Virus record (IMG/VR): IMGVR_UViG_3300022937_000009 | Coordinates: 37,437 to 101,436 of that record | DNA: 64,000 bases | Strand: one strand, 5' to 3' | From: a virus | Part shown: positions 46,141 to 57,800 of the stretch, in pieces | How positions within the stretch are numbered: the first letter of the stretch is position 1 | Layout: each line of letters opens with the position of its first letter | Translations under genes and position numbers: made by a program | The notes under the pieces: generated by a model | The model's database searches: none | What the model was told of the DNA's origin: nothing | The model's input: only the letters and a program-made list of their open reading frames with translations

Positions 46141-48843
46141 ATGTCAACATTGATTAAGCTTAAAAGAAGTGCCGTTGCCGGTCGCGTGCCTACTATTGCC
46201 CAATTGGAGTTGGGCGAACTTGCGATCAATACACAAGACGGTAAAATCTTCATTAAACAATACGATTCAGTTTCAAATACTGAAAGCATCGTAGAGTTTA
46301 GTGCTGACCCGAACGATCTTCTTGCTTTAATCAAAACAGTTGACGGCGCAAATTCAGGTTTAGATGCAGACCTCCTCGATGGATTAGATTCCACTCAATA
46401 TTTAAGATCAGACGTTGATGATACGTTTGCTGCTAATTTAACAATTACAGGTGATCTTACAGTATCAGGTAATACTACTTACGTTAATACAGAAACGATT
46501 CAGTTATCTGATAACATTATTACTCTTAATGCAAATCATACAGGTGCTCCAACTCAAGATGCTGGTCTTGAAGTTGAAAGAGGAAGTTCAAATAATGTAG
46601 TACTTCAATGGAATGAAGCAAGTGATTATTGGGAAATTGCTTCAGGTGGTGTAACAGGTAGAATATTAACCACAGGTGATGAAGGATCAGGTAGTGGTTT
46701 AGATGCTGATACATTAGATGGTCAAGAAGGTACATATTATTTAGATTGGACAAATACAACAAATAAACCAGATCCTAAGATTGATGTTGTTATTACTGGT
46801 GACGTAGAAGGAAGTGGAAACACAACACTTACAGATGTTACTGATGGTACAATTAACATCAATTTAGAACTTACCGATACTGGAGTAACTCCAGGAACTT
46901 ATGGTAATGCTTCTCAAATTCCTATTGTTACTGTAGATGTTGATGGAAGAATTACAGCTCTTTCGAATACTGCAGTTGCTGGAGTAAATGCGACTCAATG
47001 GTATTCAGCAAATAATACGTATTCAATTGAAACTGGCGATGGTTCAGTATTCAACACAGTTATTGATACCTTTGCAGATATTACTACAAATGATATTACA
47101 GCAAATAATATTATAGTTTCTGGATTAGTAGATGGACGTGATATTGCTGCCGATGGTGCTAAACTTGATTTATTAGAAGATGGATTAGATCTTACACTTA
47201 CTGGCAAAGTAACAGGAACTGCATCATCTAACACGGGTGTAATGACTCTTGTTACTGAATTAGCAAACACAACCGTTACTCCAGGAACTTATGGTAGTTC
47301 AACACAAATTCCTATTTTTACTGTTGATGAAGATGGACGATTAACTGCAGCAAGTAATACTTCAGTTGCAGGTGTCGATGATTTTGTCTATACAGTAGCA
47401 AACAATACGATATTACTTACAACAGGTGATGGTTCTAATTTCCATGTTAAAACTACAACAGCAGTTGAATTATCTGGTAAAGTTACAGGTACTGCTTCAT
47501 CATCTAATGGAACAATTCAAATTGCAACAGAACTGGCAAATACAGGAGTAATTGCTGGTACATACGGAACTGCTTCTCAAATTCCAGTTATTACAATTGA
47601 TGAAGATGGTCGTATCACAAGTGCAAGTAACACTGCAGTTGCCGGTGTTGACGCAACAAACTGGTATTCAGCAAATAATACATTTGCAATTCAAACTGGT
47701 GATGGTTCGACATTTAACACAGTTATAGATTCATTTAATGATATAAGTGCTAATAACATTACAGTTGCAGGTTTAGTTGATGGAAGAGATATTGCAGCTG
47801 ATGGTACAAAGCTTGATGGAATTGAAGCAGGTGCTACAGCTGATCAGTCAAATACTGAAATCTTTAATGCTGTTCTTTCGTTAGATGGAACAGGATCAGG
47901 ATTAGATGCCGATTTATTAGATGGTTTACATGCATCTGATATTCTATCTCAAGCAGCGAATACTGCGGCCGGTGGTGTTGGTAATGGTCTTGTTACTATT
48001 ATTGGAAATACAGGACTAACTGGTAGCGGAAGTTTTAATCTTAACGATTTTTCAAATACATCAATTATTATTCAACACGCTGATACATCATCAGTTGCTG
48101 ATGTTGATAATTCAAACGGTAATGTATTACAAGACATTAGTTTTGATACTTATGGCCATGTTCAAACTGTAGGTTCAATAGATTTAGACACAAGATATTA
48201 TACAGAAACAGAAACCGACGGTTTACTTGATCTTAAAACAGATAAAACAACACAGATTATAGCTGGTGCTGGTCTTACTGATGGTGGACCTTTGTCTGCA
48301 AACGTAACAATTAGTCACGCAGATACAAGTAGTGTAGCAAATGTTGCAGTAACTGGTAATGATGTTATTGAAAGTTTAAATTTCGATACTTTTGGCCACG
48401 TCTTATCACATACAACTAAAACATTAAGCTTCCTAACTCAAGCACAGGCAGATGCACTATATGTAAATGTTACTGGTGATACAATGTCCGGTGCACTTAC
48501 AGTTGCAAATACAATTTCTTTAGAAGCTGCTACATTTGATTCAGAAGAAAAATTATCGATAGGAACATCTCAATTTACTGCTTACAGTTTTGACGCAACA
48601 CTATATGGTGGTGCTGAAATAATTGTTGTAGCACAATTAGGAAATTCTAGACATATTAGTAAGCTGCTTATAACACATGATGGTGCAACAGCTTATGCAA
48701 CTGAGTTTGGTGAAATAACAACTGGCTCTGTTTTAGCAACATTTGATGTTGCATATAATAGTGGAAACATAGATTTTAAGATTACACCAGCAAATAGTAG
48801 TCTTAAATATTACAAGATGCAAATAACATTAATAGATATTTAA
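46141..48843 (+). CDS. Tail fibre protein (900 aa) with Mtd-like N-terminus
   Basis: The N-terminal segment (IKLKRSAVAGRVPTIAQLEL then GELAINTQDGKIFIKQ) is the small attachment domain known from Mtd-type and many marine phage fibres. It is followed by DGLDSTQYLRSDVDDTFAAN and a GDLTVSGNTTYVNTETI module that is near-identical to one in the 3437-aa fibre. Three copies of a ~40-aa unit (GTYG-x-A/S-x-QIP, then D-x-DGRIT or a variant, then SNTAVAG) follow between nt 46860 and 47660. The last ~100 residues form a globular beta-domain ending YKMQITLIDI. It is probably a trimeric fibre or a fibre's proximal half. Confidence 0.8.
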   Translation: MSTLIKLKRSAVAGRVPTIAQLELGELAINTQDGKIFIKQYDSVSNTESIVEFSADPNDLLALIKTVDGANSGLDADLLDGLDSTQYLRSDVDDTFAANLTITGDLTVSGNTTYVNTETIQLSDNIITLNANHTGAPTQDAGLEVERGSSNNVVLQWNEASDYWEIASGGVTGRILTTGDEGSGSGLDADTLDGQEGTYYLDWTNTTNKPDPKIDVVITGDVEGSGNTTLTDVTDGTININLELTDTGVTPGTYGNASQIPIVTVDVDGRITALSNTAVAGVNATQWYSANNTYSIETGDGSVFNTVIDTFADITTNDITANNIIVSGLVDGRDIAADGAKLDLLEDGLDLTLTGKVTGTASSNTGVMTLVTELANTTVTPGTYGSSTQIPIFTVDEDGRLTAASNTSVAGVDDFVYTVANNTILLTTGDGSNFHVKTTTAVELSGKVTGTASSSNGTIQIATELANTGVIAGTYGTASQIPVITIDEDGRITSASNTAVAGVDATNWYSANNTFAIQTGDGSTFNTVIDSFNDISANNITVAGLVDGRDIAADGTKLDGIEAGATADQSNTEIFNAVLSLDGTGSGLDADLLDGLHASDILSQAANTAAGGVGNGLVTIIGNTGLTGSGSFNLNDFSNTSIIIQHADTSSVADVDNSNGNVLQDISFDTYGHVQTVGSIDLDTRYYTETETDGLLDLKTDKTTQIIAGAGLTDGGPLSANVTISHADTSSVANVAVTGNDVIESLNFDTFGHVLSHTTKTLSFLTQAQADALYVNVTGDTMSGALTVANTISLEAATFDSEEKLSIGTSQFTAYSFDATLYGGAEIIVVAQLGNSRHISKLLITHDGATAYATEFGEITTGSVLATFDVAYNSGNIDFKITPANSSLKYYKMQITLIDI

Positions 48844-48849
48844 TAAATA
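48842..48849 (+). promoter_or_regulatory. Late promoter box AATAAATA
   Basis: This late-type box overlaps the stop of the 900-aa fibre gene and lies 47 nt before the ATG at 48897. Confidence 0.45.
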
Positions 48850-48896
48850 GAAAAGTAATTACAATTTAAATCGCCTATCTGGGGAGAGTGAACCGA

Positions 48897-51800
48897 ATGG
48901 CAAATGACAAAAAATTTATAGTCAAGAATGGACTCTTGACTCCTGAAAATGCTGTTATTGGTAGTACTACCGATAATGGTGTTGATCAACTTCAAGTTAC
49001 AGGAACAACAAATTTATCAGGTGAAACTAGTATATCTAGTAATACCGCGTCGTCTGCCACTCTCGATGTTCATAATTTCTTAGGTGCTGGTTCTTCTACA
49101 ATCGTAGCCACATTCCGTGGTGATTCTGATGCTCTTCAAGTTAAAAATATTGGCACCGGCGATTATTCAATCGTTAACACTCAACAAAATAATGGTATTA
49201 TCTTCTATGATAGTACACCAGGTGTTGTTATTCAATATAATGGTAGTGACCGTTTAAATATTGATTCAACAGGAAATCACTTTACTGGTTTATCAACAAC
49301 AGATATTGATGGAAACAGAATTATTACCACGGCCGATGAGGGTCCTGGTAATGGTTTTGATGCAGACACAGTTGATGGTTTAGAAGCTTCTCAATTTGTT
49401 CGTGCTGATGTCGATGACATTATGGCTGGTAGTTATACCATTCAACAAAATTTAACAATTGATGGTGATCTTACAGTTTCAGGTAATACAACTTATGTAG
49501 ATACCGAAACAATTCTTTTATCGGACAATATTCTTACTCTTAATGCAAATCATTCTGGTGCACCTACACAAGATGCAGGTTGGGAAGTTAACCGTGGATC
49601 TTCAGCAAATTCTGGAGTTCTTTGGGATGAAACAAATGATTGGTTTAAACTCAACTCAGCTGGAACCGACTTAGGTCGTATTATTACAACAGCCGATGAA
49701 GGTGCTAATAATGGATTTGATGCAGATACGGTTGATGGTTTAGAAGGATACCAATTCTTAAGATCAGATGTTGATGATATTGCTGCAGGTAATATAACAA
49801 TTGAAGGTAATCTTACTGTTGGAGATAATGCAGGTCCTGCACAAATTACTCTTGCAGGAACAGGCGCAGATGGTGTTATCTATTCTAATAATGGCGATGC
49901 TGGATTCTTAGATTCAAATTCTAGTTGGTCGTTAAAAGTAGACCAAAATAGAGACGTATATATCGGAAGAGATTTAAGAACAGATAGACATCTTGTAGCA
50001 GATGAAAATATTACCGCGACAACTGGTAATATTTCAGCAACAGCGGGTTCAGTAAGTGCAGGAACAACAGTCGCTGCAGGAACAACAGTTACTGCAGGTA
50101 CAGACGTAATTGGACAAAGATTTTTAGATGCAGATAATAATAACTATTATGTAAATCCTGCTGATACTTCTGTAATGAATAATATAGGAATTGATGATGA
50201 TCTTTTCCATAATAATGATACAGATACAAAAGTTAATTTTACTGATGATACAATAAAGCTTAACACCGGTGGAGCAACAAGATTAACTGCAAATAATAGT
50301 GGCGTATATATTGGTAATATAGTTGCTACTGATATTACTGCAAATACTGTTACTGCTCTTAGTGAAATGGAAGCACCGAGATATTATGATCGAAATAATC
50401 GCGATTATTATGGTGATTTCCATGCTACTTCTCAGATGTCTGGTATTGATATTGATAACTTTATTAGGCATCGTTCAGATTTAAATACCTATATCGGATT
50501 CCCTAATGCCGATGAAGCTGTTATCTACACTGGTGGTACTGAAGCATTATTTGCTAATAACACAATTTTAAGAACGTATAGAACATTACAAGTTTCAAAA
50601 TTCCAAGATGCCGATGACCCAACATATGAAGTAGATCCAGCTGGTACTTCAGTAATGAACACCATAGGAATCGATGATTACATCTTCCATAATGGTGATA
50701 CAAATACTTATTTCGGATTTAACGCAAACGATAATATTCAATTCTTTACTGATGGTACTCAGCGTTTAGAAATTAACGGAACATTTATTACTGGTGCAGT
50801 CGACGGTTTCTTCCCGAACTTATATGCAGGTAGATATTACGACAGTGGTAATGCTACTTATTATGTCGATCCAGCTAGCAGCTCAAGATTAAATGATATT
50901 TCATTAGTTGGTGAAATTATTCACGACGGTGATGCAGATACTTATTTACAGTTTAATGCAGCAGATAGTTTTAGAGTAGTAACTGGTGGTTCTCAAAGAT
51001 TACTTGTTAATAATACTTATGTATTAGCAAATGATCAGATGCGTTCACCTATTTTCTACGATTCAAATAATACAGCTTATTATGGTAATTTTGCCGGCAC
51101 TTCGGTAATGAATGATATTGGTCTTGATGATTATATTGCTCACAATGGTGATACTGATACATACATCGGATTTCCGAATAATGATGAATTTGTAATTTCA
51201 ACCGGCGGAACCATAAGATTTACAGCTAATACTTCTGCAATCACAAGTACTCTTTCTATTACAGCTCCTACAATGTATGCTGGAATCTATTATGATTCAG
51301 ATAATAATGATTATTATTTTGATGGTTCAAGTACGACAACATCATTAACTGCTGCTGGTAAAATTTTAATTGGTAATGTATCTGATGCAGATAGAACAGA
51401 TGATAACACAGGTGATGGTGGTATCACGATTCAGCCAAATGCTGCAGGTACAAATTCAAATATTCAAATTAGTGGATCTAATGGTGGAGCTGCATTACTC
51501 AATTTAAATAGAATTGATATTGGAAATAATCCAACAAATGCATCTAATGTGTATCTTCAGTTTAATGCAGACGGAACTGCTGGCGGACAATTTAGAGGTG
51601 ATGCTTCTGGTAATCTTTATCAAGTTCTAAAAGCAAGTACTAACTGGGGATTCTGGACATCAGGTTATACTGAAGCATTAATTGTTGACGATAGCGCTAA
51701 TGTTATGGTCAATAACTCTACTGGTCCTACATATACAGCAAATGATAATACACCTCTTATAGGCGCAACAACAGACAATAAATTACATGTTGGTGGATCT

Positions 51801-54800
51801 GTTCAATTAGCTAGTTTAGACGATGCTTTTGTTGTTGGAAATGGAACTGCTACATTCTTAAAAGGTGATGAACTAGGATTTGGTTCAGGTGGTGGTTTCT
51901 ACATGGACAACACCACTACAGTTAAGATTCGAAACAATAAAGATTTTTCATCTAACGGCGATTTCTACGCTTCAACTTATTATGACGTTGATAATACAAA
52001 TTATTATGTAGACCCAGCTGGTGATTCACAAATGAATACTATCGACATTGATGACTATATTCGTCATCGTGGAGATACAAACACTTATTTTGGTTTTGAA
52101 GCTAATGATACATTCAGAGTTTGGACAAATGGAGTTCAAAGATTAAACATTGACAATGATTCCGCTGATTTCCAAGGAAATGTTTATGCACCTCGTTATT
52201 ATGACTCTGATGATAATACTTTCTTTATTGATGGTGATGGAACTTCTGTACTTAAATACTTAAATGTTTACAGTGGTGCAACCACTGGTGAATTAAATGT
52301 TGGCCGTAGCTCATCAGAACGTATTCGCCAGTATATTACAGATGGTATAGGTTACATTCAATATTGGCAAGACGAAACTGATACCACAGATCATTCTTTA
52401 AGATTCGAGATTCTATCTACATCAACTGGAACAAATACATTCCAATTTAACAGACCAATTCAGATTACTGGTGGCGGCGGTGGAATGTATGCTTCTATCT
52501 ACTATGATCAAGACGACAATAGATATTATTTAGATCCAAACGCAACAGGTAATGCCGGAAGTAATGCAGGTTTCTTTGGTGGAAATCTATCATTTGGTTT
52601 ACCTGGAAATGGAACAGCATCAAACGCAGAAGCTCAAAAAGGTAGATGGTTATCTATCGAAGGTAATGCAGATACTTCAGGTGAAGGTTCATCAAGAATA
52701 TTCTTCACAGAACATAACAGTTCAACAGGTTCAATGTCTGCTTATGGTATGTCACTTGGATATCGTGGTGGTGCTACAAGTATTGTTGGTTCTGATGGTA
52801 ATACTTGGACAGGTTTAACTCAAATCAATAACGGCGAATGGGGTATGTGGGGCCATGATGGTAGCGCAACCGGTCAATGGGCAATGAAAGGTCCAAGGTC
52901 TGGTAGCTTTGTTGTTGCTTCAGGCTCATTCCGCGCACCAATTTTCTATGATTCAAATAATACTAATTATTTTGTAGATCCAAATTCAGAATCTAGAATG
53001 GATACTATCAAACTTGATGGTAACGCTGTTGTATTAAGAGAGCCTACAGGAGATTATGGTTCATTTGCAGTAAGCGGTGGCGCAAGAAATGGATACTCAG
53101 GATTCAGTATTGATGACCGTTTTGTATTCATGCATGATGGCGCAAATCGTGTAGGTGTTTACAATGATGTAGATAATGAATGGATCTGGTACGCAGATCG
53201 CAACTCATACATGAGATTAATGTATAATGGTGGTGAACAAGCAAGAACAGACAACGGATACTTTAGAGCAAATAACCAATTACGTACTCCAATATTCTAT
53301 GACTTAAATAATACAGCATTCTATGTAGATCCTAACAATACTTCAAATATTCAAAACTTAATTGTTAATGGTACGTTCGAACAAGGTGGTTATTTACAAA
53401 ATAACCCAGTTGAATCTTATTGGTATCAACAAAGTACATATAGTTATAGCACATCACAAACACCTAATACACAATATTACTGGATTCCAGTTGGTGTTAC
53501 AAATAATGGTGGTGCAAAAGGTTTCTTAGAATATTACGCTAAAGACGATGTAAACTATAGTGGTAATGTTATTGGTAGAATTGTAATCAGTTCATGGAAT
53601 AGTAGTTCAATTTCTATTGACCATCATACAACTGGCCCACTCAATAATGGTACACCAAAAGTTCGTGTTGATAATAACAACCGAATTTGGATGCAAATGG
53701 ACAGCATCACTTGGGATTCATATGTAAGATGGCATTGGGTTGCAGTAAGTGGTATCACATTAGAAGATGGTTCAGGCAAACAATTAACAACACCAGCAAA
53801 CTCTATTGAAATCTTAACTGGTCAACAAGTAAGAGCAACTCTTGGAAATGTTACTGGTGCTACTGTTACGAATACAAGACATCACTTTGGTTCAATTGAT
53901 TCGAGACAAGATGTACGCTCACCAATTTATTATGATTTAGATAATACAGGATATTTTGGAGACTTTGCTTCTCGTTCAAGATTTAATACTTTAGAATTAG
54001 GAAACCAAGGTGCTCTAACAGGTTCTACTTCATATCCATTAGGAGTCTATCATAATAACAGATACTTAATTGGTTTCAGAAACAGTGGTGCTGATGCTAA
54101 CTATCCTTGGTTAGTCCACGATAATGTCAATGGTAAATCTGCATTTATTATTCACTTTAATGGTAAAGGCGATAGATTCTATGTTGATGAAGATGGTGAT
54201 ACAGTATTCTCAGGTGATATTACTGCAGACGAAATGTTTGCAAGAAGATTTGTAGATACAGATGATACGAACTTTTATGCTGATCCTGCAGGAACATCTA
54301 ATTTTGCAAGACTAACATTACCACAAAACCCAGTCGGTACCGCATACGCTAGTGTTGCAACACAACCTGACTATTATATTGGTCAGACAATGGGTAATGA
54401 CGATGCTTGGAAGATCTACGGCGAATCACCAAGTGGAACAAACACTGGCGCTCTCATCCTTCAATCTGAAGACGATTACGATGGTAATGAATCTATTCGT
54501 CATAGATTCAAGAGAACATACGGTGCTTACGACACGCGTGATAACTTAATCACATATTTTAACTATGTGTACTCACCAACAAGTTTCCGTGCTCCAATCT
54601 TCTACGATAGTAACGATACTAATTACTATGTAAATCCAGCATCTCAGTCACACATGAATACACTGACTCTTGCTGGTAATAGAATTGGTTTTATTAACTC
54701 AAGCTTTGATGCTGAAATTAGAGTATCTGATGCTAACCCAGATGGTACAGGTGCAACATTTGTATTCTGGGGAGATCAAGTAGAATATAATGCTGAAGTA

Positions 54801-57800
54801 GCAACTGAAGTATTCAGAGCAACAAGACATATGCGTGCTCCAATTTATTATGATTTAAATGATGCTAATTACTATTTAAATCCAAATGGTATTTCAATCT
54901 TAAACGATGTTCGTGCATCTATTTTCTATGATAGAAATGATACAAACTATTATGTAAACCCGGCTTCAAATTCTATTCTACATAATTTAGAATTAAGAAA
55001 TTACGGTTTAAGACTTGCGCGTAATTATACACACAATGGTATTTGGTTTAATGCCGGCACTGATACTAACCACGTATTGTGGAATGACTACTATGGTGGA
55101 CCAAATGCTAGAGGTGCAGCTAACTCAGGATTTGATGGAATACTTTGGAATACTTATCGTGGTATTCAAATACGCGGTGGCTCTAATGGTGCATACAACT
55201 TAATTCGTTCTACAAATTCAGGTAGCAACACCAACGATCACTATGTACAACTTTATGCTGCTAATGTTGAGCAATTAGGTACTCGTGCTGGTTATGGTTA
55301 TGCTCCTAATCAGATGCGTTCACCAATTTATTACGACTATAATGATACAAACTACTACGCTAATCCAGCTGGAACAACAAGATTCTATGAACAACGACTT
55401 ATATACAGATTACATATTGGTGATGAGTCTAATTTATATAATGGCGTACTTCAAGAAACACGTAGACCTGATTTAACAATTAAAGGACAATATCCTCAGT
55501 TGAACCTTATGTCATCTGAGATTAATAACAGTAATCACGGTCCTACATTAAGATTTACAGCCTATGATTCGGCTAACGCATCTTCAGGTAACCTAAAACA
55601 TTGGGTAATTGGTATTCCTGGTACAAATGCAACGATGTTGAGTTTTGGATATAGAGCAAATCCACCATCAAATAACCCACACTACGGTATTGGTAGAGGT
55701 TGGTCATCTGGTGATAATGTTGCTATTATGTGGCTACAAAATGATAGACACGTATATGCTGAAAACGACGTAAGAGCTGACATATTTAGAGATAGAAATT
55801 CTACTGGATACTATGTTGAGCCAAGCAATCTATCAGAACTCTATGATGTAAGACAAAGAGGTTGGTACACAAGAACATTCGCACACTCAGGTTCTGATTT
55901 TGCAAATGGTACAATTGTAAGAACAAGTATTCCTGCGACAGCAACTAACGGTGCTTCATTCGTACTTGAAGCAACAGGTAAATCTTATTCTGGTGATCCA
56001 CCATTTAGTTTTATTGCACAAGGTTATTTGTACAATAATACTATTATCAACTATTCTGGTCAACATTTTGGTAAAGCAGGATTTGGAACACTATATGCAT
56101 TTGAAAATGGTGGAGTATTATGTTTCTGGTGGCCAAGAGTATCTTATTGGAACTCCTTCACTGTTCACGTAAGAAATGCAAATGGCGATGATAGAAACTT
56201 AGTTACAAGTATTTCAAACTCAACATTGCCAAGTTATAGTAAAGGCGTAGGCATTACTATGAAGACCACAGCCGTGTATAACCAAAATATTGGTTCCGGC
56301 GCAATGTATGCAACAATTTACTATGATGCTAACGATGCTGGCTATTACGCAGATCCTAATGGCAATTCACAATTCTCTAGATTGTATCTAAATGCAGATC
56401 TTAGAATGCAAGGTGGCGCGCCTATTTACTTCTACACAAGTTCAGGTTCCTTACGTGGATATATTCGTGCAACTGAAACTAATGATTCTCACTTTGAATT
56501 TGCTACATCAGGTGGAGAGGACTTCATCTTCCGTGATGGTGGATTCGGAGGTTCTTGGAATCAAATTATTCGCGGTAACGGTCAAGTATTAATTGCTAGT
56601 CGTCTTGATACACCGATTATCTATGATAGGAATAATACTGGCTATTATGTTGACCCGAATGGTTCTACACAATTAAGAACAGTTTATGCTAATGATTGGT
56701 TTAGACCACAAGGTAACACCGGTCTTTATTTCCAATCTTATGGACATGGTTTATGGGCTCCTGAATCTGAAGGAAACTCATACGGTAACGTAGCTACATA
56801 CGGTAGCGGTAGAAACGGTTGGAGAGGTTATGGATTAGGTTCACGTTGGGTATTAATGAGTACTGGTGGAGATAATATCGGTATTCATGATAACTCTAGA
56901 ACTTGGATGTATTATTGGAATGGTAGTTATCACCAATATAATTATGGTTATCTGCAAGCTCAAGGTTCTATGAGAGCGCCTATCTTCTATGATACCAATG
57001 ACACTGGTTATTATTTCAATGGTGCTTCAGATAACAGTACAAGATTCCGTGGTGTTAATAACCTAACAATGGCATTCATGGGTCTTTCTGGTCAAACAAG
57101 ATCAAGTAAAGAATACTATGCAGCTAGACCTCGTATAACAGGAGATACAAACTACTGGACTGGTTCAGTCGGTTGGAGCCGGGTAAATATGAACACGGTT
57201 GCCGACTGGGGTTCAGGCTTCTTTGATTCATGGAGTAATCCACCTAACCAGCCTTCAGGTACATCACACTGGGTCGGTGTTCAAGCCTATCACTACACTA
57301 ATGGTTCAGCAAGATACGGTTGGCAGCTGGCTGGTGGTCCTATCTCAGGATTGTGGTTCCGTAATACTTGGTCCGGCTTTAGTAGCTGGAAGAAAGTCGC
57401 GATGCATGGTGTTAATGAATATTCTGGTTCATTCTACGCATCCATTTACTACGATTCTGATAATACTGGTTATTATTGCGATCCAAATGGTACCTCAAGA
57501 TTAAATGCGACTGATGCTAATGAACATTACACTTATGGTTGGTTCCGCAACAGAAACTCTGGTAATGGATTATATAACCAAGCTACCGGAATGCATTTCT
57601 ACTCCAATAATGGATACTACAAGTATGCAGGTGGAGGCTATAGTTATGGTGGTCTAGTAGCATATAGAAACTACGAATCAGATTTAAGAGGTTATGCAGG
57701 ATATTGGGACGGAAACGGTTTCGGTCTTCTTAATAGTTCTGGTAACTGGCAGGTTCGTATATTCTACGGAAATAGCCACATGGAGCTATACCGTGTTACA

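Noticed and set aside
46141-48843. Diversity-generating retroelement target suggested by the Mtd-like N-terminus
   Set aside because: No reverse transcriptase, template repeat or adenine-biased variable copy was seen in the window; the N-terminal domain is common in fibres without such a system.
48888-48896. GTG start for the giant fibre
   Set aside because: It lies only two bases after GGGGAG, too close for that ribosome-binding site. ATG 48897 has correct spacing and the family-typical N-terminus.
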